Shown here: piece by piece, positions 26,450 to 34,858 of the stretch
Numbering within the stretch: position 1 is the stretch's first letter
How the letters are laid out: each line of letters begins with the position of its first letter
Source of the DNA: Novosphingobium sp.
GTDB lineage: Bacteria; Pseudomonadota; Alphaproteobacteria; Sphingomonadales; Sphingomonadaceae
Reading direction: 5' to 3'
Assembly: GCF_027489515.1 (NCBI RefSeq)
Contig: NZ_JAIXZS010000059.1
Location: 1 to 53,888 of the forward strand
Length of the DNA stretch: 53,888 nt
The notes under the pieces: model-generated
Told to the model about the DNA's origin: nothing
Database searches by the model: none
What the model saw: only the letters and a program-made list of their open reading frames with translations
Program-made: the position numbers and the translations under genes

Positions 26450-27595
26450 CTATCCCCTCACCAAGTTGTCCCGGCTGATCTGGCTCACCCGCGTGCGCCC
26501 CGTCAGCGCCATCGCGACGCGCATTTCCGCGTCGATGAGCGCCAGCATCTTGGAAACCCCGGCTTCGCCCCCGGCGGCGAGCGCAAAGGCCCATGCCCGC
26601 CCCAGCAGCACGCCCTTCGCGCCCAGCGCCAGCAGCCGCACCACATCGAGGCCCGAACGCACCCCGCCGTCCGCCAGAACGGTCAGCCGGTCCCCCACCG
26701 CATCGGCAATCGGCGGCAAAGCGCGCGCGGTCGAAAGCACGCCATCGAGTTGCCGCCCACCATGGTTCGAGACAACGATGCCGTCAGCGCCCACTTCGGC
26801 GGCCTGCCGCGCATCTTCGGGATCGAGAATCCCCTTGATGATCAGTGGGCCAGACCACTCACTGCGGATGAAATCGAGGTCGCGCCAATGGATCGAAGGA
26901 TCGAAGTTCGCGCGCATCCACGCAAAGAAATCCTCAAGGCCCGTCCGCCCCTTCAGCACTGGAGCGATATTGCCGAGGTGATGCGGACGGCCCCAGAGCC
27001 CCACATCCCACGCCCAGCCCGGTCGCATAGCCGCCTGCGCCGCCCGTCGCAGCGCGCCCATCGGCCCCGCCGCCCCGGCCAGCCCGGAGCGCACATCGCG
27101 GTAGCGGCTCCCCGGCACCGGCATGTCGACGGTAAACATCAGCGCCGAGCACCCGGCCTCGCGCGCCTGCGCCAGCAGTGCCCGCATATGCCCCCGGTCG
27201 CGGATCATGTAGAGCTGGAACCAGAAGGGTTTGCTTGCCGCTCCTGCCACTTCACCCAAAGGGCAGACCGAAACGGTGGACAGTGTAAACGGCACCCCCG
27301 CCTTCTCCGCCGCGCGTACCGCCTGGCATTCGCCCCGCCGCGCATTCATCCCGGCAAGGCCAATGGGCGCGAGCGCCACCGGCATTGGAATTTTCTGGCC
27401 AAACAGCTCCGCCGAAAGATCGATGTCCGCCACATCAGCCAGCACCCGCTGGCGCAGCGCAATGCCGGCCAAATCGCTGATATTCCGCCGCAGCGTCTCT
27501 TCCGCATAGGAGCCGCCATCCAGATATTCGAACAGGAAGTGCGGCAGGCGCCGCCGCGCGGCTTCGCGAAAGTCGGCGATATTGGCAATGATCAC
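26450..27595 (-). CDS. lldD: L-lactate dehydrogenase (FMN, quinone-linked)
   Basis: FMN-dependent alpha-hydroxy-acid dehydrogenase of 381 residues oxidising L-lactate to pyruvate and passing electrons to the membrane quinone pool. Family features: [17 protein letters not shown] near 23, the FMN site [20 protein letters not shown] near 130, the catalytic histidine in [12 protein letters not shown] near 260, and [18 protein letters not shown] near 295. It lies in the rhamnose operon, where L-lactate is expected from lactaldehyde oxidation by RhaD's dehydrogenase half. The GTG at 27595 overlaps the rhaK stop; an upstream extension is rejected. Confidence 0.92.
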   Translation of the reverse strand: MIIANIADFREAARRRLPHFLFEYLDGGSYAEETLRRNISDLAGIALRQRVLADVADIDLSAELFGQKIPMPVALAPIGLAGMNARRGECQAVRAAEKAGVPFTLSTVSVCPLGEVAGAASKPFWFQLYMIRDRGHMRALLAQAREAGCSALMFTVDMPVPGSRYRDVRSGLAGAAGPMGALRRAAQAAMRPGWAWDVGLWGRPHHLGNIAPVLKGRTGLEDFFAWMRANFDPSIHWRDLDFIRSEWSGPLIIKGILDPEDARQAAEVGADGIVVSNHGGRQLDGVLSTARALPPIADAVGDRLTVLADGGVRSGLDVVRLLALGAKGVLLGRAWAFALAAGGEAGVSKMLALIDAEMRVAMALTGRTRVSQISRDNLVRG

Positions 27596-28977
27596 GGCGC
27601 GGTCTCCAGCAGCCAGCGCGCGCGATAGGCGTCGATATCGCCGGCCAGCGGCTCCACCTGCCGCAAGCGCGCGGCGGGCGCCAGTGCCGGATCGACCAGC
27701 CGCAGCGCGCCGAACGCCGCATCCGCCGGCCCTTCGGCCACCATCACGCGGCAGTCCGGACGCAGCGCCGCCAGCGCCCGCACGAAGACCTCGGCCTCCG
27801 CGAAGCGCCCCTCGACCAGTAGCGTATCGCGCGCGCCGATCAGATCGAGCGCCACATCCGCCACCAGCGCGGCATAAAGACACGCCGCCGCGCGCTTGTC
27901 CTGCGGCTCCCCGATCCAGCGCGTCGCATGATCCGGAAACGGCCCGCAGCCCGGCGCAAGCGTCGGCAGCAGCATCGCGCCGCTCGCCAGCATGGCCGGC
28001 ACCGCGTCCATCAGCGCCACCTGCTCCGCCGGATCATCCACCGGCTGACCGCCCGCCGCGATCTCGATTTCCCGTCCACCCATGAACCGCGCCGAAGGCA
28101 CCATGCAGCCATCTACATCGACATTGACGAGGCAGTCGCACCCTTCCGGCAGCACCGGAGCGTTCGCCTGCGCCCGCCGCATCGCCACGAACCATGTGCC
28201 CGTCGAAAGCACCGTCGCTTCATGATCTGCAACGTTGGCAAACCCGCGCGCCCCGTGCAGCGCCGCGTTGGAATCATGGACCCCCGCCAGCACGCGCACT
28301 TGCTGCGAAAGCCCTGTCGCCGCCGCAAGCTCCGGCTTCAGCGTCCCGACGACCTCCCCCGCATGGGCCAGCGGCGCAAACCGCTCCGCCCAGCCCATCC
28401 GCTGCGCCAGCGGCGAAAACGCCCCCGCTGCCGGGTCCCACAGATCGGTATGGCATCCAAGGGAGCTGACCTCGCTAACCGCCACCCCGCTCAGGAACCA
28501 CGCCCAGTATTGCGCCCATGGGAGCAGCGTCGTCCCTTCGAACAAGCCTTGCTCCGCCAGCCACCACACTTGCGCGCCAAGGTTCAGCCCATGGGGCAGG
28601 GCAGGGGAGCCCGTCACCGCGAACGGATCGCGCACAGCCCGGTAGCGCGCCATCACCTCTGCCGGGATCGCCGCCTCATAGTCGAGCGGCGCGAAGGCCA
28701 GCGCGCCGTCCCGCAGCGCCGCCACCCCCGCGCCGTGCCCCACCGGTATGATGGCCTCCACCGGATGCGCCGACCACGCCCCCAGCGCCTCGACCAGCCA
28801 GTCCGCAATCCCGTCAACATCGAGCACGCCGCCGCACACTGTGTTTGGGCGCGCCCGCGCATCGAGCCGTCGCCCTGCCCGGTCCCACAGCGAGACCTTG
28901 CTGAGGCTCTTGCCCATATCGATCACGATGAAAGCGCCCTCGTTCAGCGCCCGTCTCCCTTTATCTAAAACGATCAT
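27592..28977 (-). CDS. FGGY-family carbohydrate kinase, probable rhamnulokinase
   Basis: A 461-residue FGGY kinase predicted to phosphorylate L-rhamnulose to rhamnulose-1-phosphate. The phosphate-binding start [17 protein letters not shown] is near 16, catalytic [12 protein letters not shown] near 220, and [13 protein letters not shown] just after it; the C-terminal half contains [14 protein letters not shown]. The start is uncertain: the ATG at 28977 lies inside the inverted-repeat operator and lacks a clear ribosome site, while AAAGGGAGAC sits some 15 nt inside the frame with no ATG, GTG or TTG suitably placed after it. Neighbours decide the rhamnulose assignment. Confidence 0.83.
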   Translation of the reverse strand: MIVLDKGRRALNEGAFIVIDMGKSLSKVSLWDRAGRRLDARARPNTVCGGVLDVDGIADWLVEALGAWSAHPVEAIIPVGHGAGVAALRDGALAFAPLDYEAAIPAEVMARYRAVRDPFAVTGSPALPHGLNLGAQVWWLAEQGLFEGTTLLPWAQYWAWFLSGVAVSEVSSLGCHTDLWDPAAGAFSPLAQRMGWAERFAPLAHAGEVVGTLKPELAAATGLSQQVRVLAGVHDSNAALHGARGFANVADHEATVLSTGTWFVAMRRAQANAPVLPEGCDCLVNVDVDGCMVPSARFMGGREIEIAAGGQPVDDPAEQVALMDAVPAMLASGAMLLPTLAPGCGPFPDHATRWIGEPQDKRAAACLYAALVADVALDLIGARDTLLVEGRFAEAEVFVRALAALRPDCRVMVAEGPADAAFGALRLVDPALAPAARLRQVEPLAGDIDAYRARWLLETAP

Positions 28978-28999
28978 TAGCAATCAATATTGATCGTTT
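28968..28999. promoter_or_regulatory. Divergent operator between rhaK and rhaD
   Basis: AAACGATCA at 28968-28976 and TGATCGTTT at 28991-28999 form a perfect 9-bp inverted repeat with a 14-bp AT-rich spacer. Nested inside is a perfect 12-bp palindrome ATCAATATTGAT at 28983-28994, and on the minus strand the 8-mer TTGATTGC shared with 25182-25199. It is placed to control both arms of the rhamnose locus, presumably through the DeoR-type regulator. Confidence 0.6.
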
Positions 29000-29051
29000 C
29001 CAGTAGAAATGTTAGCAACCGCCTCGAAGGCAGCCTCGCTGCCGCTGCCGG

Positions 29052-31169
29052 ATGCATGCCATGAACGCCCATACCCCAGTTGCCCCTGCGCTTCCCTTCG
29101 CTGTGCCCACCAGCCGCTGGGACGATGCGCATGCCGCCACGCTGAGCCCGGAGGAATTGCTGCTCTATCGCTCGAACCTCCTCGGCAGCGATCTCACCGT
29201 CACCAACTTCGGCGGCGGCAACACCTCGGCCAAGCTCACCGGCACCGATCCGCTCACCGGCGAGGAAGTCCCCGTGCTCTGGGTCAAGGGCTCGGGCGGC
29301 GATATCGGCTCGATGAAGCTGGACGGTTTTTCAACGCTCTATCAGGAAAAGCTCCTCGCCCTCGAAGCGCACTATTCCGGCCCGGATGACGACGACACCA
29401 TGGTCGGCTTCCTCCCCCACTGCACGTTCAACCTCAATGGCCGCGCCGCCTCCATCGATACACCACTCCATTCGTTGCTGCCCTTCGCGCATGTCGATCA
29501 CGTCCACCCCGATGCGATCATCGCGCTTGCCGCGAGCTCGGGCGGGGCGGCGGCCACGAAGGAAATCTGGGGCGGCAGGATCGGCTGGCTCCCCTGGAAG
29601 CGCCCCGGCTACACGCTGGGCGTGATGCTCCGCGACTACGTCAGCGCACACCCTGAGGTTCAAGGCGTCATGCTCGCCGGCCACGGAATCATCTGCTGGG
29701 CCGATACCGCCAAGGCCGCCTACGAACACACCATCAGCCTGATCGCCGATGCCGCGCGCTACCTGAACAAGGCGATGGCCGGAAAGCCCGCGTTCGGCGG
29801 CCAGATCGTCGCGCCAAACCCTGACCGCCACGCGATCGCCGCCGATCTCATGCCCCGCCTGCGCGGCCTCATGACCGGCGCGCGGCGGAAAGTCGGCCAT
29901 TTCTCGGATGATGCCGAAGCGCTCGAGTTTACCGGCAGCGCGCACCTCCAACGCCTCGCCGCGCTCGGCACCTCCTGCCCCGATCACTTCCTGCGCACCA
30001 AGATCGCGCCGCTCACGCTCGATCCTGCACGCCTGACGGATGACGCCTACCTCGCGCAGCAGCTCGCCGATTACCGCGCGCTCTACGCCGCCTATTATGA
30101 ACGCTGCAAACGCCCCAATTCCCCCGCCATGCGCGATCCCAACCCCGTCGTCGTGCTGGTGCCGGGCCTGGGCCGCATCACGTTTGCTACCGACAAGACC
30201 ACCGCGCGCCTTGCGGGCGAATTCTACGGCAACGCGATCAACGTCATGCGCGGCGCCGAGGCCATCGGGGATTACATCGCGCTCGACGAACAGGAAGCCT
30301 TCGACATCGAGTACTGGCTGCTCGAGGAAGCCAAGCTCCAGCGTATGCCCGCGCCCAAGCCCATGGTTGGCCGCATTGCGCTCGTCACGGGCGGGGCAGG
30401 GGGCATCGGCGCCGCCACGGCGGTCCGCCTCCTCAAGGAGGGCGCCTGCGTGCTGCTGGCAGACCGCGATGGCGAGGCGCTGGAGGCCACCCGTACCGGC
30501 CTCGCACAGCGGTTCGGCAAGGACGTCATCCGCACCGCCACTTGCGACGTGACCGACGAAGCCGCTGTCGCTGCCGCCTTTGCCACCTGCGCGCGCGAGT
30601 TCGGCGGGCTCGACATGCTCGTCGCCAATGCCGGCATCGCCTCCTCGGCCACCATCGAGGAAACCACGCTAAGCCTCTGGCACCGCAACCACGATGTCCT
30701 GGCCCAGGGCTATTTCCTCACCGCCCGCGCCGCATGGCCGCTCCTGAAGCGCATGAAGGATCAGGGCGGCACTTCGGTCGTGTTCATCGGCTCCAAGAAC
30801 GCCGTCGCTGCCGCTGCCGGGGCCTCCGCCTATGCCTCCGCCAAGGCCGCCGCCAACCACCTCGCGCGCTGCCTTGCGCTGGAAGGCGCGCCTGATGGCA
30901 TCCGCGTCAACATCGTGAACCCCGACGCCGTGATCCGTGGTAGCCGCATCTGGGACGGCGACTGGCGCAAGGAACGCGCCGCCGCCAACAAGGTCGATGC
31001 GGGCGAGGAACTCGAAGCCCACTACCGCAACCGCTCGATGCTCAAGCGCGACGTGCTGCCCGAAGACATCGCCGAAGCCGCCGCGTGGCTCGCTTCCGAT
31101 CTATCCGCCAAGTCCACCGGCAACATGATCAATGTTGACGCCGGCAACGTGCAGGCGTTCACCCGGTAA
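29052..31169 (+). CDS. rhaD: Bifunctional rhamnulose-1-phosphate aldolase / lactaldehyde dehydrogenase
   Basis: A 705-residue fusion. Residues about 1-420 are a class II (zinc) aldolase with TNFGGGNTSAKLTGTD near 50, the metal-binding HVDHVHPDAI near 145 and AGHGIICW near 206. Residues about 435-705 are a classical SDR with VTGGAGGIGAAT, VANAGIASSATIEE and YASAKAAANHLARCL. Family knowledge: such fusions cleave rhamnulose-1-phosphate to DHAP and L-lactaldehyde and oxidise lactaldehyde to L-lactate. Two starts are possible, 29052 and 29061. It is divergent from rhaK and 18 nt upstream of rhaI. Confidence 0.92.
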   Translation: MHAMNAHTPVAPALPFAVPTSRWDDAHAATLSPEELLLYRSNLLGSDLTVTNFGGGNTSAKLTGTDPLTGEEVPVLWVKGSGGDIGSMKLDGFSTLYQEKLLALEAHYSGPDDDDTMVGFLPHCTFNLNGRAASIDTPLHSLLPFAHVDHVHPDAIIALAASSGGAAATKEIWGGRIGWLPWKRPGYTLGVMLRDYVSAHPEVQGVMLAGHGIICWADTAKAAYEHTISLIADAARYLNKAMAGKPAFGGQIVAPNPDRHAIAADLMPRLRGLMTGARRKVGHFSDDAEALEFTGSAHLQRLAALGTSCPDHFLRTKIAPLTLDPARLTDDAYLAQQLADYRALYAAYYERCKRPNSPAMRDPNPVVVLVPGLGRITFATDKTTARLAGEFYGNAINVMRGAEAIGDYIALDEQEAFDIEYWLLEEAKLQRMPAPKPMVGRIALVTGGAGGIGAATAVRLLKEGACVLLADRDGEALEATRTGLAQRFGKDVIRTATCDVTDEAAVAAAFATCAREFGGLDMLVANAGIASSATIEETTLSLWHRNHDVLAQGYFLTARAAWPLLKRMKDQGGTSVVFIGSKNAVAAAAGASAYASAKAAANHLARCLALEGAPDGIRVNIVNPDAVIRGSRIWDGDWRKERAAANKVDAGEELEAHYRNRSMLKRDVLPEDIAEAAAWLASDLSAKSTGNMINVDAGNVQAFTR

Positions 31170-31187
31170 GCGGAAGAGGACAAGAGA

Positions 31188-32495
31188 ATGACCGAAATGC
31201 CCATTTCGTCCGACCTCATCGCGGACCGCAACCACGCGCACCGCGAGGCATTGGAAGACGACTACGGCGCCTTGGGGCGCAAGCTCGCCCGCGCCGGGAT
31301 CGATATCGACGCCGTGAAGGCCAAGGTCGCCACGTTCTCCGTCGCCGTCCCCTCATGGGGCGCAGGGCGCGGCGGCACGCGCTTCGCGAAGTTCCCGATC
31401 CCGGGCGAGCCGACGAACATCCACGAAAAGCTGGAAGACTGCGCCGTCATCCAGCAATTGGGGCGCACCACGCCGCGCGTCTCGCCCCATTTCCCGTGGG
31501 ACAAGGTGAGCGATTACAAGGCCCTGCGTGAGGAAGCTGCCACCCTCGGCCTCGGCTTCGATGCGGTCAATTCCAACACGTTTCAGGATCAGCCCGGCCA
31601 GCCGCACACTTACGCCAACGGCTCGCTCGCCGCGCAGGATGCCGCCACACGCCAGCAGGCCATCGATCACAACATCGAATGCATCGAAATCGGCCGCCAG
31701 CTCGGTTCGACAGACCTCACCGTGTGGGTCGGCGATGGCACCAATTTCCCCGGCCAGCAGGATCTTGGCCGCAGCCTCGATCGCTATCTCGAAGCTGCCG
31801 CGCGGATTTATGCCGCGCTTCCGGACGACTGGCGCATGCTTCTCGAACACAAGATGTTCGAGCCCGCATTCTACTCCACGGTCATCTCGGATTGGGGTTC
31901 TTCGATCCTTGCCGCGCAGGAGCTCGGACCCAAGGCCAAGTGCCTCGTCGATCTCGGCCACCACGCGCCGAACGTGAACATCGAACAGATCGTTGCGCGC
32001 CTCCACCGCTTCGGGAAGCTGGGCGGCTTCCATTTCAACGACAGCAAGTACGGCGACGACGACCTCGATTCAGGTTCGATCAACCCGCACCAGCTGTTCC
32101 TCGTGTTCAATGAACTGGCCGAGGCCGATGCCAATCCGCGCGCCAATGAACGGGAAGGGGGCTTCAACCCCAGCTACATGATCGACCAGTCGCACAACGT
32201 TACCGATCCTATCGAATCGATGCTCTCTTCCGTCGAAACCATCGCCCAGTGCTACGCCAAGGCCGCGCTGGTGGACCGCGCCGCGCTCCACGCCGCGCAG
32301 GAAGCCAACGATACGATGATGGCCTTCCAGGCGCTGCGCCGTGCCTACAACACCGATGTCGCCCCAATCCTCGCGATGGCGCGGATGGAGGCGGGCGGCG
32401 CGATCGATGTGCTCGAGGCCTATCGCCTCAGCCAGTATCGTTCGCGCAAGGCGCAGGAACGCAAAGCGGTGGGTCTTGGCGCGGGGATTGTGTAA
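31188..32495 (+). CDS. rhaI: L-rhamnose isomerase, TIM-barrel RhaI type
   Basis: Converts L-rhamnose to L-rhamnulose. The 435-residue xylose-isomerase-like TIM barrel shows VAVPSWGAGRGGTRF near 52, FDAVNSNTFQDQ near 124, TVWVGDGTNFPGQQD near 182, the metal-binding glutamate in LLEHKMFEPAFYSTV near 224, LVDLGHHAPNVNIE near 265 and GFHFNDSKYGDDDLDSGS near 282. It matches the proteobacterial 'L-rhamnose catabolism isomerase' type rather than E. coli RhaA. The ATG follows AGAGGACAAGAG. Last gene of the rightward arm. Confidence 0.92.
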   Translation: MTEMPISSDLIADRNHAHREALEDDYGALGRKLARAGIDIDAVKAKVATFSVAVPSWGAGRGGTRFAKFPIPGEPTNIHEKLEDCAVIQQLGRTTPRVSPHFPWDKVSDYKALREEAATLGLGFDAVNSNTFQDQPGQPHTYANGSLAAQDAATRQQAIDHNIECIEIGRQLGSTDLTVWVGDGTNFPGQQDLGRSLDRYLEAAARIYAALPDDWRMLLEHKMFEPAFYSTVISDWGSSILAAQELGPKAKCLVDLGHHAPNVNIEQIVARLHRFGKLGGFHFNDSKYGDDDLDSGSINPHQLFLVFNELAEADANPRANEREGGFNPSYMIDQSHNVTDPIESMLSSVETIAQCYAKAALVDRAALHAAQEANDTMMAFQALRRAYNTDVAPILAMARMEAGGAIDVLEAYRLSQYRSRKAQERKAVGLGAGIV

Positions 32496-32520
32496 GCAAG
32501 CGCGATACTGGCCATGAAAT

Positions 32521-32549
32521 CTGACGATATCTTGTCAAATTCCAGTCAC
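32521..32549 (+). promoter_or_regulatory. Pho-box-like direct repeats
   Basis: TTGTCAAATTCCAGTCAC at 32532-32549 matches about 13 of 18 positions of the PhoB-box consensus (two CTGTCA-type 7-mers 11 bp apart). A weaker third repeat CTGACGATATC precedes it at 32521-32531. It lies about 80 bp upstream of the Nudix-DUF47-PiT genes. CCAGT/ACTGG also forms a small hairpin at 32542-32557. In rhizobia the DUF47-pit operon is known to be PhoB-controlled, which supports the call. Confidence 0.5.
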
Positions 32550-32629
32550 CAAACTGGCGTTACCGCATAACCGATGGTCTAGAGACCCTCGGTTTTACCG
32601 GGAGTCTTACCATCCGACAGATCGCCGCC

Positions 32630-33736
32630 TTGCCCTATCGCTTCGAAGAAGTAGCCGCCGATACCCAGGTGCGGCTGATGCTGGTCACCTCGCGCGAGAC
32701 GAAGCGCTGGGTCATCCCCAAGGGCAATCTCAGCGCCTCGATGCTGCCGCACCTTGCCGCCGCGCGCGAGGCGGAAGAGGAAGCCGGTGTCGCGGGTGCG
32801 GTCTGCCCCACGCCGCTCGGCAGCTTCCGCTACCGCAAGAAGCGCGGCAACGGCGCCTCGCTGATGGTCGATGTCGATGTTTTCCCGCTCGCCGTCACGC
32901 GCGAACTCGCCGCCTGGAAGGAGCAGCACCAGCGCGAGCGCCGCTGGTTCACACTGGCCGAAGCCGCCGAAGCGGTCGACGAGCCCGATCTCAGCGATCT
33001 TATCCGATCCTTCGCCGCATCCGAATTCAAGGCAGCGACACAGCGCACGAGTGTGCTAGGGGCGGTCGCACATCACACACGGATCGGATCGATGTTCGCC
33101 TGGTTTCAGCGTCTCCTGCCCCAATCGGGCAACTTTTTCGACATGTTCGAAGCCCATGCCACCACGGTGCTGGCGGCCTCCGATGCGATGGCCCGACTGC
33201 TCGATGAAGGCTCGTCCGGTGCCGATCACATCCGCGAAATCGTCGAGCGGGAGAACGACGCCGACGAGATCACCCGCGCAGTGCTGCAGACCGTGCGCAA
33301 GACCTTCCTCACCCCGTTCGACCGCGGCGCCATCACCAGCCTGATCGGCGCGATGGACGATACGGTGGACGAGATGCATTCCGCTGCCAACGCGATTGCC
33401 ATCTACGAACTCAAGACCTTCGCCCCCGAAATGCGCGACATGGCCGCGATCATCGTCGATGCCGCGCGCGTCATGGCCGAAGCCGTGCCGCTGCTGCGCG
33501 ATGTCGGCCGCAACGGCCCGCGGCTCCACGAACTGACCGAGCGGCTGGTGCGCATGGAAGCCCATGCAGACGAGATCCACGCCCAGGGCTTGCGGCGCGC
33601 GCTGCGCGATTACGGCGCCACCGATACGCTGCGCTTCGTGGTCGAGCGCGAGGTCTACAAGCACCTCGAACGCATCGTCGACGCTTTTGAAGATGCTGCG
33701 AACGAGATCGACGGCATCGTGATCGATCATTCGTAA
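32630..33736 (+). CDS. Nudix hydrolase fused in frame to DUF47/PhoU-like protein
   Basis: One uninterrupted frame joins two proteins. Residues 1-154 form a Nudix hydrolase: WVIPKGN, then G-x5-M-x7-REAEEEAGV, a Nudix box whose first Glu is replaced by Met. From residue 155 (ATG at 33092) begins a complete 214-residue DUF47/PhoU-like four-helix protein, MFAWFQRLLPQSGNFFDMFE. DUF47 proteins partner with and regulate PiT phosphate transporters; the PiT gene starts 3 nt after the stop. The TTG at 32630 is the first standard start; GGGAG at 32600-32604 is better spaced to a non-canonical ATC at 32612. In relatives these are expected to be separate genes, so an internal start at 33092 may also be used. 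Confidence 0.8.
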   Translation: MPYRFEEVAADTQVRLMLVTSRETKRWVIPKGNLSASMLPHLAAAREAEEEAGVAGAVCPTPLGSFRYRKKRGNGASLMVDVDVFPLAVTRELAAWKEQHQRERRWFTLAEAAEAVDEPDLSDLIRSFAASEFKAATQRTSVLGAVAHHTRIGSMFAWFQRLLPQSGNFFDMFEAHATTVLAASDAMARLLDEGSSGADHIREIVERENDADEITRAVLQTVRKTFLTPFDRGAITSLIGAMDDTVDEMHSAANAIAIYELKTFAPEMRDMAAIIVDAARVMAEAVPLLRDVGRNGPRLHELTERLVRMEAHADEIHAQGLRRALRDYGATDTLRFVVEREVYKHLERIVDAFEDAANEIDGIVIDHS

Positions 33737-33739
33737 GCC

Positions 33740-34753
33740 ATGCATGAGCTTGCCTTCCCGCTGCTGGTCGGGCTGATCGCGATCGCGCTGGCGTTCGATT
33801 ATCTCAACGGTCTTCACGATGCGGCGAACTCCATCGCCACGGTCGTCGCCACGCGGCTGCTCACTCCGGTGCAGGCGGTGGTGTTCGCGGCGGTGTTCAA
33901 CGCCGGCGCCTACTTCCTCACGATTAGCTTCCCCAGCCTGCAGGCGGTCGCCGCCACCATCGGCAAGGGGCTGATCGACAAGGACCTTGTTACCCCCGCT
34001 GTCGTCTTCGGCGCATTGATCGGGGCCTCGGTGTGGAACATCCTCACCTGGCTCAAGGGCATTCCTTCCTCGAGCAGCCATGCCCTCGTCGGCGGCCTGA
34101 TCGGCTCGGGCCTCGCCCACGCCGGCATGACCGGCATCCAGTGGAGCGGCCTCAACAAGACGCTGATCGCCATCGTGCTCTCGCCCACCATCGGCATGCT
34201 GCTGGCGATGCTGGTCATGCTGCTCACCAGCTGGCTCTTCCGCCATGCCACGGCACGCGGGGCGGAAACGCGCTTCCGCTATCTGCATCTCCTGTCTTCC
34301 GCCGCCTATTCGCTCAGCCACGGGCTAAACGATGCGCAGAAGACGATGGGGATCATCACCGTGCTGCTTTACTCCACCGGCCGCCTCACCGGCCCCTTCG
34401 AAGTGCCGCACTGGGTCGCGATCAGCTGCTACATCGCGATCGGCCTCGGTACGCTCACCGGCGGGTGGAAGATCATCGAGACGATGGGCGGGCGCATCAC
34501 CAAGCTCTCGCAGCATCAGGGCTTCAGCGCCTCGTTCGCCGGCTCGATTGTGCTGTTCGGTGTCTCGGCACTGGGTATTCCTGTTTCGACGACTCACACC
34601 GTGACCGGCGCAATCATCGGCGCTGGCACCGCCCGCCGCGCTTCGGCGGTGCGCTGGGGCGTGGCGCAGAGCGTTGTCGTCGCATGGATCATCACGATCC
34701 CCGCCTCGGCGGCGGTCGGCGCGCTGTTCTATGCGCTGACGACGCTGTTTTGA
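33740..34753 (+). CDS. pit: Inorganic phosphate transporter, PiT family
   Basis: Low-affinity symporter of phosphate, usually as a metal-phosphate complex, in the inner membrane. The 337-residue protein has about ten membrane helices and the two inverted family signatures: DYLNGLHDAANSIATVVAT near 20 and SLSHGLNDAQKTMGI near 191. The C-terminal part includes GIPVSTTHTVTGAIIGAG, the second P-loop-like element. It lies 3 nt downstream of the DUF47 partner and probably shares its promoter with the Pho-box-like site. A tRNA on the other strand follows after 11 nt. Confidence 0.95.
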   Translation: MHELAFPLLVGLIAIALAFDYLNGLHDAANSIATVVATRLLTPVQAVVFAAVFNAGAYFLTISFPSLQAVAATIGKGLIDKDLVTPAVVFGALIGASVWNILTWLKGIPSSSSHALVGGLIGSGLAHAGMTGIQWSGLNKTLIAIVLSPTIGMLLAMLVMLLTSWLFRHATARGAETRFRYLHLLSSAAYSLSHGLNDAQKTMGIITVLLYSTGRLTGPFEVPHWVAISCYIAIGLGTLTGGWKIIETMGGRITKLSQHQGFSASFAGSIVLFGVSALGIPVSTTHTVTGAIIGAGTARRASAVRWGVAQSVVVAWIITIPASAAVGALFYALTTLF

Positions 34754-34764
34754 TCCGCAGGAAG

Positions 34765-34840
<76 letters not shown>

Positions 34841-34858
34841 GCTGGGGCGTCCATAGCG

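Noticed and set aside
24803..27628. Very long open frame (941 codons) antisense to deoR, MFS and lldD
   Set aside because: Its His/Arg/Gln-rich composition is typical of a shadow frame in GC-rich DNA, and three well-recognised genes lie on the other strand.
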